The notes under the pieces were generated by a model. That model saw only the letters and a program-made list of their open reading frames with translations. It had not been told where the DNA came from and did not search any database. The translations under genes were made by a program, and so were the position numbers. Of a DNA stretch of 13,786 nt, positions 5,802 to 13,022 are shown piece by piece. This DNA comes from Fidelibacterota bacterium UBA2980 (lineage in GTDB: Bacteria > Fidelibacterota > Marinisomatia > Marinisomatales > Marinisomataceae): assembly GCA_002348725.1 (NCBI GenBank), contig DEAO01000033.1:1-13786 (forward strand), read 5' to 3'. The number at the start of each line of letters is the position of its first letter. Position 1 is the first letter of the stretch.

Positions 5802-6209
5802 TTCTGATTCTTCAGAAATTGGCTCTTCAATAACGCTATCTGATTCCAGATTAGATTTATCAACGAATTCGATTAATGATATTTTCGCAGCATCATTAAC
5901 TCTGCTACCAAGCTTGATAATTCTTGTGTAACCGCCTGGCCTATCAGAATAACTAGGACCGATAACATCAAACAATATCTTTACAGCATCTTGATTTTTT
6001 AAACTCTTCAACACTTGTCTTCTGTTATGTAAGGTCGCATCTTTTGCTTTAGTAATCATTGGTTCAATAAACCTCTGTAGTGCTATAGCTTTTTGATGTG
6101 TTGTCTTGATACGTTTGTGCTCTATTAAAGAACTTGCCATATTAGACAACATCGCTTTTCTATGAGAAGCGTTTTTACCAATCTTCTTTGTTTTAACTCT
6201 GTGTCTCAT
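5787..6209 (-). CDS. rplQ: 50S ribosomal protein L17
   Basis: L17 is a 23S rRNA-binding large-subunit protein located near the exit tunnel. The N-terminal signature MRHRVKTKKIGKNASHRKAM (1-20) fixes the start at 6209; longer readings add unrelated residues. The core continues through RIKTTHQKAIALQRFIEPMI (33-52) and GPSYSDRPGGYTRIIKLGSR (84-103). After about residue 117 a 23-residue acidic/serine tail follows, ending SEESESENN; the shortest L17 proteins lack this. The start lies inside the end of rpoA (17-nt overlap) and has no Shine-Dalgarno site, so translation must depend on ribosomes finishing rpoA. The 3' end overlaps the convergent reductase gene by 15 nt, leaving no separate terminator region. 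It is the last gene of the operon, its usual place. Confidence 0.96.
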   Translation of the reverse strand: MRHRVKTKKIGKNASHRKAMLSNMASSLIEHKRIKTTHQKAIALQRFIEPMITKAKDATLHNRRQVLKSLKNQDAVKILFDVIGPSYSDRPGGYTRIIKLGSRVNDAAKISLIEFVDKSNLESDSVIEEPISEESESENN

Positions 6210-7185
6210 CGCTTTCGCTTTCTGATGCTTCGCTATCAATATATGGGGTGATATCCATACCAAACTTCAAGCCCATTCCTTCAAGTTTTTCGATTAGCTC
6301 ATTTAAAGACTTTCTACCGAAATTCTTGTATGCTAACATCTCAGATTCATCTTTCTGTACAAGAGCGCCAATTAAGGTGATACCCGCTGCTTCAAGACAG
6401 TTATGACTTCTTACTGAAAGTTCCATTTCATCAATTGAAGACTCAAGCAGCTTACGAATTTGTAGAATTTCTTCGCTAACTGGCTTATCAATTTCTAACA
6501 CTGAAGGGTTACTAATAGAATGAATAATATTATAATGTTCAGACAATACTGAAGAACAATAACTTACTGCATCTATTGGAGTAATAGATCCGTCAGTAGC
6601 AACATGTAAAGATAGCATTTCTAAATCTTCTTTTGCACCTGGCAATGGAGAAACATTAAATGATACTTTAGTGACAGGATTAAAAATACTATCAATTGGA
6701 ATAATTCCTACAGGAGCATTGTTTAATTTGTTTTCTTCGCTTGATTTATATCCCTTGCCAATACCTAGTCTTAATTCTAATTCTAAAGTAGTCTTTTTAT
6801 CAATATCAGTAATATATAAATCTGGATTTAAAATAGTGAAATTGTCACTTGCTGCTTGTATATCGGCTGCAGTAAAGGTTTTACCTTTTATTTTTAAATG
6901 CACAGGCTCAACACTACTTTCAGGCAAATGGAATCTTACTTCCTTTAAATTCATTAAGATATCAGCTACGTCCTCTTTTACGCCGTCTAAAGTAGAAAAT
7001 TCGTGTAAAGCGCCATCAATTTTAACATTGGTAATTGCTGCACCAGGTACTGCTGTAAGCAATGCTCTTCTAAGAGCGTTTCCAATAGTAATACCATAGC
7101 CTCTCTCTAAAGGTTTTACAATAAATTCACTGGAATTATCGCCTGTTTCTTTATGTGAAATTTTAAATTTTAAATTATTGCTCAT
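6193..7185 (-). CDS. rpoA: DNA-directed RNA polymerase subunit alpha
   Basis: The alpha subunit dimerises to start RNA polymerase assembly and contacts activators and UP elements. The N-terminal domain is shown by KPLERGYGITIGNALRRALL (24-43), followed by PGAAITNVKIDGALHEFSTL (47-66) and the insert domain. The C-terminal domain spans about 245-310 with the helix-hairpin-helix segment ELSVRSHNCLEAAGI, where R259 corresponds to the DNA-contacting R265 of E. coli, and GRKSLNELIEKLEGMGLKFG. A 20-residue acidic/serine tail follows (311-330, ending SESESDETQS). Its last codons are also the start of rplQ. GAGGAAAA just upstream of the ATG supports the start, 12 nt after rpsD. The order rpsD-rpoA-rplQ is the classical end of the alpha operon. 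Confidence 0.98.
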   Translation of the reverse strand: MSNNLKFKISHKETGDNSSEFIVKPLERGYGITIGNALRRALLTAVPGAAITNVKIDGALHEFSTLDGVKEDVADILMNLKEVRFHLPESSVEPVHLKIKGKTFTAADIQAASDNFTILNPDLYITDIDKKTTLELELRLGIGKGYKSSEENKLNNAPVGIIPIDSIFNPVTKVSFNVSPLPGAKEDLEMLSLHVATDGSITPIDAVSYCSSVLSEHYNIIHSISNPSVLEIDKPVSEEILQIRKLLESSIDEMELSVRSHNCLEAAGITLIGALVQKDESEMLAYKNFGRKSLNELIEKLEGMGLKFGMDITPYIDSEASESESDETQS

Positions 7186-7197
7186 TATATTTTCCTC

Positions 7198-7812
7198 TTA
7201 TCTTGAATAGTATTCTACAACTAATTGCTCATTAACAGTTAAGTCAATCTCCTGTCTTTCTGGATAATTAACAAAAGTGCCTGACATTTTTGTTTTATCT
7301 AATGAAAGCCAAGATACATTTAGATCACCTTTAACCATTTTAACTGCATCTAGTATAATATCTAATTTTTTACTCTTATCTCTTACTTCAATAATATCAC
7401 CTGGTTTTAATCTATAGGAAGGAATATTTACCTTTCTACCATTTACCATAAAATGTGCATGGCTAACCAACTGTCTAGCAGATGGTCTTGAAGGAGCAAA
7501 TCCTAATTTATAGACTACATTATCGAGCCTAGATTCAAGCATGACTAATAAGTTAAGTCCTGTTTCACCTTTCATCTGTGCTGCTTTTTTAAAGTAGTTT
7601 CTAAACTGTTTTTCAAGCATTCCATACATAAATTTAATTTTTTGTTTTTCTTTTAATTGAACAGAGTAAGTTGAAAAACGTTTTCCGGACTGACCATGTT
7701 GACCAGGTCTATATCCTTTTTTCGATAATAATTTATCAAATTTTGGATTGCCAAAAATATTGACTCCAAGCTTTCTAACTAATTTCCCTTTAGGCGTGTT
7801 CAATTTTCCCAT
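7198..7812 (-). CDS. rpsD: 30S ribosomal protein S4
   Basis: S4 is a primary 16S rRNA binder that nucleates 30S assembly; in many bacteria it also represses its own operon. The 204-residue protein has PGQHG (36-40), QLKEKQKIKFMYGMLEKQFR (52-71), and the S4 RNA-binding fold beginning ESRLDNVVYKLGFAPSR (93-109) with ARQLVSHAHFMVNGRKVNIP (112-131). The N-terminal segment carries no cysteine, so this is the zinc-free form. The MGKLNTPKGKLVRKLGVNIFG start resembles FCB-group S4 rather than proteobacterial or Firmicute forms. It lies 6 nt after rpsK and 12 nt before rpoA. The Shine-Dalgarno signal is weak (GAGAAG, rather far upstream). Confidence 0.97.
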   Translation of the reverse strand: MGKLNTPKGKLVRKLGVNIFGNPKFDKLLSKKGYRPGQHGQSGKRFSTYSVQLKEKQKIKFMYGMLEKQFRNYFKKAAQMKGETGLNLLVMLESRLDNVVYKLGFAPSRPSARQLVSHAHFMVNGRKVNIPSYRLKPGDIIEVRDKSKKLDIILDAVKMVKGDLNVSWLSLDKTKMSGTFVNYPERQEIDLTVNEQLVVEYYSR

Positions 7813-7818
7813 ATTATT

Positions 7819-8202
7819 CTATACTCTTCTCTGTTTCTTAGGCCTACAACCATTATGTGGTAGTGGAGTTACATCTGAAATTGCCGTTATTTGCAATCCT
7901 GAACCTGATAAAGCTCTAATAGCAGATTCTCGACCTGCACCAGGCCCTTTTACTTTAACAGTTACCTGTACTAACCCCATTCCTACAACCTCAGTTGCAA
8001 CTTTTTCTGCTGCAATTGATGCTGCGTATGCAGTATTCTTTCTTGAACCTTTGAAACCTGCTTTTCCAGCAGTAGCCCATGCAATAACATTGCCGCCTTG
8101 ATCAGTAACGGTAATATTTGTGTTATTAAAGGTTGCTTTGATATGCACAATACCTTTTGAATCAATTTTCTTCTTCTTTTTAGATCTAGTTTGTATTGCC
8201 AT
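7819..8202 (-). CDS. rpsK: 30S ribosomal protein S11
   Basis: S11 lies on the 30S platform, near the mRNA exit and the S7 protein. The 127-residue sequence has a lysine-rich start (SKKKKK, 7-12), GIVHIKATFNNTNITVTD (17-34), the conserved KGPGAGRESAIRAL (85-98) and the terminal DVTPLPHNGCRPKKQRRV (110-127), all standard. It lies two nucleotides after the rpsM stop with the junction TAATTATG, the same junction found between infA and rpmJ, and has only a weak purine-rich stretch upstream. Translation coupling with rpsM is likely. No unusual residues are visible. Confidence 0.97.
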   Translation of the reverse strand: MAIQTRSKKKKKIDSKGIVHIKATFNNTNITVTDQGGNVIAWATAGKAGFKGSRKNTAYAASIAAEKVATEVVGMGLVQVTVKVKGPGAGRESAIRALSGSGLQITAISDVTPLPHNGCRPKKQRRV

Positions 8203-8204
8203 AA

Positions 8205-8585
8205 TTATACTACTGCTTTCTTACCAAGTCCCACTGTTTGTTTTCTTCCTCTTTTTGTACGAGAATTTGTCTTAGTTCTCTGTCCTCTTACAGGAAGAGA
8301 TTTTCTATGTCTTAACCCTCTATAACTACCAATATCTTGTAATCTTTTAACATTTTTTATGTTTTCTGTTCTTAATTCACCTTCAATTAACAATTGTAAA
8401 TCAACAATAACTTTTCTGATAGCATCTTCTTCGTTGGTGCTAAGATCACCAACTCTAGCATTAGGATCTATTTGAGCTAACTCACATATTTTTAATGCAG
8501 TCGTTAGTCCAATTCCATGAACATATCTTAAAGAATAAGCTATCTTCTTTTCTTTTGGTATATCTACACCTGCTATTCTAGCCAT
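8205..8585 (-). CDS. rpsM: 30S ribosomal protein S13
   Basis: S13 sits in the head of the small subunit, contacts P-site tRNA and forms bridges to the large subunit. The 126-residue protein begins MARIAGVDIPKEKKIAYSLR (1-20), has the helix-hairpin-helix YVHGIGLTTA, the basic GSYRGLRHRKSLPVRGQRTK (86-105) and a lysine/arginine-rich tail reaching into the decoding centre. The ATG shares one base with the rpmJ stop (TAATG), and AAGGA lies within rpmJ a few nucleotides upstream, so start assignment is secure. Two nucleotides separate it from rpsK. Confidence 0.97.
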   Translation of the reverse strand: MARIAGVDIPKEKKIAYSLRYVHGIGLTTALKICELAQIDPNARVGDLSTNEEDAIRKVIVDLQLLIEGELRTENIKNVKRLQDIGSYRGLRHRKSLPVRGQRTKTNSRTKRGRKQTVGLGKKAVV

Positions 8586-8701
8586 TATCCTTGCCTCTGT
8601 TTAAATCTAGGGTTCTTCTTATTAATAACATAAATACGTCCCTTTCTGCGAACAATAATGCAATCTCTGCTTCTTTTTTTAACTGATGCTCTAACTTTCA
8701 T
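8585..8701 (-). CDS. rpmJ: 50S ribosomal protein L36, zinc-poor form
   Basis: A 38-codon gene between infA and rpsM, its usual place. The product begins MKVRASVKKRSRDC and ends INKKNPRFKQRQG, a clear L36. In the zinc-binding type the metal is held by three cysteines and a histidine; aligned here these positions are S11, C14, N27 and F33, so only one ligand remains and zinc cannot be held in the usual way. The one-residue insertion in the INKKNP segment is what I recall from Bacteroidota-type L36. The start lies 2 nt after the infA stop, and the stop overlaps the rpsM ATG by one base. L36 stabilises the 23S rRNA near the GTPase-associated region. Confidence 0.96.
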   Translation of the reverse strand: MKVRASVKKRSRDCIIVRRKGRIYVINKKNPRFKQRQG

Positions 8702-8703
8702 AA

Positions 8704-8928
8704 TTATTGCCTAAACGTAATTCTTCCTCTAGTTAAATCATATGGAGAAAGTTCCAAGTTTACTTTATCTCCAGGTAGCATTTTAATAAAATGCATGCGC
8801 ATTTTACCGCTTACATGTGCAAGAATTTCGTGTTCTTGCCCACCTAGATTTATTGTTACTCTAAACCTTGCTCCTGGTAAAGCTTCCTTAATAACTCCTT
8901 CTACTTCTATTGATTCTTGTTTTGCCAT
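8704..8928 (-). CDS. infA: Translation initiation factor IF-1
   Basis: IF-1 binds the 30S A site and cooperates with IF-2 and IF-3 during initiation. The 74-residue protein is a single OB fold with all family blocks: IEVEGVIKEALPGARFRV (7-24), HVSGKMRMHFIKMLPGDKV (38-56) and SPYDLTRGRITFR (61-73). It lies one nucleotide after the map stop codon (TAG-T-ATG) with no visible Shine-Dalgarno site, so it probably relies on coupling. It is followed after two nucleotides by rpmJ. The order map-infA-rpmJ-rpsM is widespread in bacteria. Confidence 0.97.
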   Translation of the reverse strand: MAKQESIEVEGVIKEALPGARFRVTINLGGQEHEILAHVSGKMRMHFIKMLPGDKVNLELSPYDLTRGRITFRQ

Positions 8929-8929
8929 A

Positions 8930-9679
8930 CTATGTTAAAATTCTGGGTTGGAACTTAGTAATAAGAATTGAATGTTCAAAGTGCGCACTTGGCTTACCAT
9001 CTTGCGTCCTAATTGTCCAACCATCACTATCTGTTTTAATGTGTCTGCTACCCAAATTAACCATTGGTTCGATTGCTAAGCACATGCCTTCCTCTAATAC
9101 AGTATCATGATGAGAGCTGCTTGGTTCAGAAAAATTAGGTATCTGAGGATCAAGATGAAGTTGAGTACCAATTCCATGTCCAACTAATTCTCTCACTACA
9201 GAATATCCTTTAGATTCCACATAATCTTGAATCGCTTTACTGATATCATACACACGATTCCCTGCAACAGCTTTGCTGATACCTATTTCCAACGCTTTCT
9301 TTGTTGTCTCTAACAATAATTGTTTTTCTTCAGAAATATTTCCCACTGCTAATGTTCTTGCAGAATCACTGTAATACCCATCTTTAAGCACTCCACAGTC
9401 AACGCCAACTATTTGTCCTTCTTTAAAAACTGAATCTTTTGGAATTCCATGCACTATTTCATCATCAATTGATACACACAAAGTTGATGGAAAATTATTA
9501 TATCCTTTAAAAGCAGGTTTTCCATTTCTTGATATAATATATTCTTCAGCCATTTTATCTACTTCTAAAATAGATTGACTTGGCACAATATATTTTTCAA
9601 CAAGATCAAGCGTATCAGATAAAATCTGACAGCTTTCAGTGATTTTATTCACTTCATTTATGTTGTTTATATCAACCAC
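8930..9679 (-). CDS. map: Methionine aminopeptidase, type I
   Basis: Removes the initiator methionine from nascent proteins whose second residue is small. The 249-residue cytosolic enzyme has the pita-bread fold with a dinuclear metal site made by D94 (VGVDCGVLKDGYYSDSA), D105, H168 (VGHGIGTQLHLDPQIPN), E204 (LAIEPMV) and E235 (HFEHSIL); H77 (VHGIP) is the usual substrate-side histidine. There is no N-terminal zinc-finger or SH3 extension, so it is the short bacterial subtype. The start is GTG at 9679, overlapping the secY TAG stop by one base; no in-frame ATG lies near enough to be an alternative. GAGGT about 10 nt upstream may help initiation. Placement directly after secY, without adk, is a feature of this operon version. 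Confidence 0.96.
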   Translation of the reverse strand: MVDINNINEVNKITESCQILSDTLDLVEKYIVPSQSILEVDKMAEEYIISRNGKPAFKGYNNFPSTLCVSIDDEIVHGIPKDSVFKEGQIVGVDCGVLKDGYYSDSARTLAVGNISEEKQLLLETTKKALEIGISKAVAGNRVYDISKAIQDYVESKGYSVVRELVGHGIGTQLHLDPQIPNFSEPSSSHHDTVLEEGMCLAIEPMVNLGSRHIKTDSDGWTIRTQDGKPSAHFEHSILITKFQPRILT

Positions 9680-10983
9680 TATCTTCTACCTCTGACTTTG
9701 CCTTTTGAAAGAAATCCATCATAATGTCTAGATAATAAATGTGTCTCAATCTGATTTAATGTATCAAGACCAACTCCAACGATAATCAATAAGCTTGTTC
9801 CACCAAAAAAAGATGCATATGCATAATCTAGTCCCGCAAACTGCTGTAAGAAGTATGGCATTAATGCGATAAAACCAAGAAAGCATGCCCCAGGCAATGT
9901 TACTCGAGTTAATATATTTTCAATAAATTCTGCAGTTTTTCTTCCAGGTTTAACACCAGGAATAAACCCTCCTTGCTGTTTTAAAGTAGAAGAAACTTGA
10001 TTTGGATCAAATTGTAACGCTGTGTAAAAATAAGTAAAGAAAACAATAAGTAAAGCAAAGCAAAGATTAGAAAACCAATGATCCATTGCAAACCAAGACA
10101 TAAAGTTTGATTGTACAGCATCCTGTCCTGCAAAAGTAGCAATTGTACCAGGTATTAGTATTATAGATTGTGCAAAGATAATTGGAATAACTCCTGCTGT
10201 ATTAATCTTTAGTGGCAGATAAGTAGACTGTCCACCGTATATTTTTCTACCAATTACTCTCCTAGCATACTGAATAGGAACTTTTCGAATTCCTTGCTGA
10301 ACAAGAATGATTAACATTACTAAAAAGAAGAATAATATAGCTAGTGCTAATTCAGATAATATACCTCTTACTCCTTGTTGAAAATATGCAATCTCTGAAA
10401 CTATAACATTAGGAAAAGCAGCTAATATACCAACCATAATTATTAAAGATATACCATTTCCAATACCGTGTTCAGTGATTTTTTCTCCTAACCATAAAAG
10501 AAGCATTGTTCCTGTAGTAATACAAATAACTGCTGTAAATCTAAATAAAAGACCAGGATTCAAAACAATTCCATAGCTCTCTAATAAAAATGCTATACCA
10601 ATTGATTGAAGAAATGCTAAAGCTACAGTACCATATCGAGTAATTTGGGTAATTTTTGCCCTTCCACTTTCACCTTCTCTAGCTAATCTTTGAAAATATG
10701 GAAGCGTAGTCTGTAAAATCTGAATAATAATTGATACTGAGATATAAGGCATGATACCCAAACCAAATATAGCAGCTTGCCCAAACGCACCTCCAGTGAA
10801 CATATTATATAAACCAAAAAAAGTATCACTTAGAGAGTCCATAGTCTGTTTCAGTGCATCTGGATTAATGCCTGGAATTGGAACCTGAGATCCAATTCTT
10901 ACGACAACCAATAATGCAAGAGTGAATAAGATTTTTCTTCTCAATTCAGGAATAGCAAAAATATTTCTTATTTTTTCAATCAC
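9679..10983 (-). CDS. secY: Preprotein translocase subunit SecY
   Basis: SecY is the ten-helix protein-conducting channel of the inner membrane. The 434-residue product has all parts: first helix about 18-36, the PIPGIN turn (35-40), the plug region around TGGAFGQAAIFGLGIMPYIS (63-82), the lateral-gate helix with LLLWLGEKITEHGIGNGISL (161-180), and the ribosome/SecA-binding cytoplasmic loops PIQYARRVIGRK (236-247) and GGFIPGVKPGRKTAEFIE (338-355). The basic C-terminus ends KGKVRGRR. The start is GTG at 10983, overlapping the rplO TGA stop (GTGA); the next in-frame ATG would lose the first helix. SecG is encoded elsewhere in this window, while SecE is not seen here. Confidence 0.97.
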   Translation of the reverse strand: MIEKIRNIFAIPELRRKILFTLALLVVVRIGSQVPIPGINPDALKQTMDSLSDTFFGLYNMFTGGAFGQAAIFGLGIMPYISVSIIIQILQTTLPYFQRLAREGESGRAKITQITRYGTVALAFLQSIGIAFLLESYGIVLNPGLLFRFTAVICITTGTMLLLWLGEKITEHGIGNGISLIIMVGILAAFPNVIVSEIAYFQQGVRGILSELALAILFFFLVMLIILVQQGIRKVPIQYARRVIGRKIYGGQSTYLPLKINTAGVIPIIFAQSIILIPGTIATFAGQDAVQSNFMSWFAMDHWFSNLCFALLIVFFTYFYTALQFDPNQVSSTLKQQGGFIPGVKPGRKTAEFIENILTRVTLPGACFLGFIALMPYFLQQFAGLDYAYASFFGGTSLLIIVGVGLDTLNQIETHLLSRHYDGFLSKGKVRGRR

Positions 10984-11411
10984 TCTACAACAACCTTTCC
11001 GCCAGCTTCTTCTATTTTCTTAACTGCAGATTCACTAAAAGATGAAGCAGTAATATTGTATGCTTTATCAATATCACCATTTCCTAAAATTTTTACAGCA
11101 GCAAATACAGAGGATATTAAACCATTCTTAAACAAAGCTTCAGAATCAATGTTCTTAGCTTTAATCTTTGATATACTTGCAAGATTAACTATCTCATATG
11201 ATTTTTGGAAATTTGAATTATTGAATCCTCTCATTGGTACTCTTCTATAAAGAGGCATTTGGCCTCCTTCAAACCAATATCTGTGCTTAAAGCCACTTCT
11301 TTGTCCTGCGCCTTTATGACCTCTTCCTGAAGTTCGTCCTAAGCCAGAACCATTTCCTCTTCCTACTCTTCTTGATTTCTTAATTGAATTAACTGGTTTC
11401 ACTAGCTTCAT
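10980..11411 (-). CDS. rplO: 50S ribosomal protein L15
   Basis: L15 is an assembly protein of the large subunit with a long extended N-terminal arm reaching into 23S rRNA. The 143-residue protein has the glycine/arginine-rich arm VGRGNGSGLGRTSGRGHKGA (16-35), then FEGGQMPLYRRVPMRGF (47-63) and a globular C-terminal domain ending AGGKVVVE. The ATG overlaps the rpmD TGA stop (ATGA), with GAGGAAG a few bases upstream. The gene's own stop overlaps the GTG start of secY. The rpmD-rplO-secY order is standard for the spc operon. Confidence 0.97.
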   Translation of the reverse strand: MKLVKPVNSIKKSRRVGRGNGSGLGRTSGRGHKGAGQRSGFKHRYWFEGGQMPLYRRVPMRGFNNSNFQKSYEIVNLASISKIKAKNIDSEALFKNGLISSVFAAVKILGNGDIDKAYNITASSFSESAVKKIEEAGGKVVVE

Positions 11412-11596
11412 TTTACTTCCTCAACCTTAATCAGATAATCTATTTTCCTAATCATTCCATGGATAGCATCATTTAAATCAACAGTAATTGATTGATTAAG
11501 CTTCCTTAAGCCTAAAGCATCTAATGTAGCTTTTGCCTTTCTTGAATAGCCAATTCTACTCTTAATCTGTGTAATCTTTATTTTTTTCTTAGCCAT
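11408..11596 (-). CDS. rpmD: 50S ribosomal protein L30
   Basis: L30 is a small single-domain large-subunit protein. The 62-residue product has the family pattern: KIKITQIKSRIGYSRKAKAT (5-24), LGLRKLNQSITV (29-40) and a closing IDYLIKVEEV strand. It starts 3 nt after the rpsE stop and overlaps rplO by 4 nt. Only a weak GAG stretch is seen upstream, so coupling to rpsE is likely. L30 is missing from some bacterial lineages, so its presence here has slight taxonomic value. Confidence 0.95.
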   Translation of the reverse strand: MAKKKIKITQIKSRIGYSRKAKATLDALGLRKLNQSITVDLNDAIHGMIRKIDYLIKVEEVK

Positions 11597-11599
11597 TTT

Positions 11600-12106
11600 T
11601 TATATCTCAAATAAATTGTTTGGAGTCTTTCCTCTTTTCTTAGCAACTTTTCTAACATCTTGCAAATTTGTAAGAGCATTCATAACAGCTTTAGCAACAT
11701 TCATTTTATTATTTGACCCTAAAACCTTTGTATAAATATTGTTTATACCTACCTGCTCCATAATTAATCTCACTGCAGATCCAGCAATAATGCCTGTACC
11801 CGGAGGAGCCGGCTTTAACAATACTTTACTTGCGCTATGTCTGCCAATAATTTCATGTGGAATTGTGTAGTTATAAACAGGTACTTTAACAATATTCTGT
11901 CTTGCATTTTCCTTTGCTTTAGATATAGAAACAAGCACTTCATTTGCTTTTCCAGCACCAATCCCAACATGAGCTCTACCATCTCCTATAACAACAAGAG
12001 TGGAAAAGCTAAATCTTTTTCCTCTGGAATTGACCTTAGCAACTCTATTGATTCTTATTACTGATTCTTCTTTTAAGTCTAGTTCTGAATGATTAATAAC
12101 AGTCAT
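11600..12106 (-). CDS. rpsE: 30S ribosomal protein S5
   Basis: S5 lies at the mRNA entry region of the 30S subunit and affects decoding accuracy and mRNA unwinding. The 168-residue protein has the S5 double-stranded-RNA-binding fold with INRVAKVNSRGKRFSFSTLV (19-38) and GDGRAHVGIGAGKANEV (41-57), followed by the C-terminal domain with KPAPPGTGIIAGSAVRLIME (98-117). GGAG about 7 nt before the ATG supports the start. It lies 13 nt after rplR, the largest gap in the operon within this window, and 3 nt before rpmD. Confidence 0.97.
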   Translation of the reverse strand: MTVINHSELDLKEESVIRINRVAKVNSRGKRFSFSTLVVIGDGRAHVGIGAGKANEVLVSISKAKENARQNIVKVPVYNYTIPHEIIGRHSASKVLLKPAPPGTGIIAGSAVRLIMEQVGINNIYTKVLGSNNKMNVAKAVMNALTNLQDVRKVAKKRGKTPNNLFEI

Positions 12107-12119
12107 TTATTCTCCAATA

Positions 12120-12479
12120 TTAAAATTTTAATCCACCTTCTCTAGAAGCTTCCGCTAATGATTTAACTCTTCCATGATACCTAAAACCGTTTCTATCAAA
12201 ATAAACATTTTTCACTTTTTTTGATTTAGCCCTATCAGCAAGTTCTTTTCCAACTAAAGATGCCATTTCAATTTTTGTAGCTTTCTTTTTACCGTAAATC
12301 TTCTCTTTTGAAGAAGAAGCAACAATTGTTTTTTGATTGAAATCATCAATTATTTGTGCTTCTATATGCTTGCTGCTTTTATAAACACATAACCTATATT
12401 CTCCTTCAACAGGAAAAGCTTTCTTTGATCTCTTTCTTCTGCGGAAATACTGTTCTCTCTTTAACGATAAAGCGCCCAT
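12120..12479 (-). CDS. rplR: 50S ribosomal protein L18
   Basis: L18 binds 5S rRNA together with L5 and forms part of the central protuberance. The 119-residue product has a basic N-terminal arm (KREQYFRRRKRSKKAF, 7-22), the YRLCVYKSSKHIEAQIID core (28-45) and the conserved C-terminal RYHGRVKSLAEASREGGLKF. The common RPRL motif at the first core strand reads EYRL here, a mild divergence. A strong GGAGG lies 9 nt before the ATG inside rplF, and the ATG overlaps the rplF stop by one base (TAATG). Confidence 0.96.
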   Translation of the reverse strand: MGALSLKREQYFRRRKRSKKAFPVEGEYRLCVYKSSKHIEAQIIDDFNQKTIVASSSKEKIYGKKKATKIEMASLVGKELADRAKSKKVKNVYFDRNGFRYHGRVKSLAEASREGGLKF

Positions 12480-13021
12480 TATTCACCGCCTCCTACAGTT
12501 TTACCTTGTTTAGATCGTACAAATTCGCCTTTATATCTAATTCCTTTGCCCTTATAAGGCTCAGGTTTTCTTAGTGCTCTTATTTTTGCAGCAACTTGTC
12601 CAACTAGTTGTTTATCAATACCTTTTATCTCTAATTCATTCTTTTTTGCATCTGCTTCTATTCCATCTGGCAATTCTAACATTATGTCATGTGAGAAACC
12701 TAATTGAAACACCAGTCTGCTACCTTGGCTTTTTACGTTATATCCAACGCCTAAAATCTCTAAATGTTTTGAAAAACCATTACTAACACCTTCAACAGCA
12801 TTATGGATTAATTGCCTCATTGTGCCATGCATTGACTTTGATTCTGAATCATCATTTTTTCTAGAAACATTTATTAATCCTTCCTCAATTTTCAAGTCTA
12901 AACCATCAAAAAGATTGACAGATAATTTTCCTTTTGGGCCATTTACCATCAAAGCAGAATCAATTTTTTCCACTTTAACACCTTCTGGCAATGTAATTAC
13001 GCTATTCCCTATTCGTGACAT
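12479..13021 (-). CDS. rplF: 50S ribosomal protein L6
   Basis: L6 sits near the sarcin-ricin loop and the factor-binding site of the large subunit. The 180-residue protein shows its two related half-domains, with VNGPKGKLSVN (26-36) in the first, HGTMRQLIHNAVEGVSNGF (65-83) as the linking helix, and PEPYKGKGIRYKGE (153-166) at the end of the second. The start at 13021 is chosen because L6 proteins begin MSRIG; an ATG at 13054 would add 11 residues encoded antisense-free but wholly within the end of rpsH. The chosen ATG lies one nucleotide after the rpsH stop, so coupling is expected. Confidence 0.96.
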   Translation of the reverse strand: MSRIGNSVITLPEGVKVEKIDSALMVNGPKGKLSVNLFDGLDLKIEEGLINVSRKNDDSESKSMHGTMRQLIHNAVEGVSNGFSKHLEILGVGYNVKSQGSRLVFQLGFSHDIMLELPDGIEADAKKNELEIKGIDKQLVGQVAAKIRALRKPEPYKGKGIRYKGEFVRSKQGKTVGGGE

Positions 13022-13022
13022 C

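Noticed and set aside
6210..6263. Longer L17 reading from 6263
   Set aside because: L17 always begins MRHR; the additional residues come from the rpoA C-terminal region in another frame.
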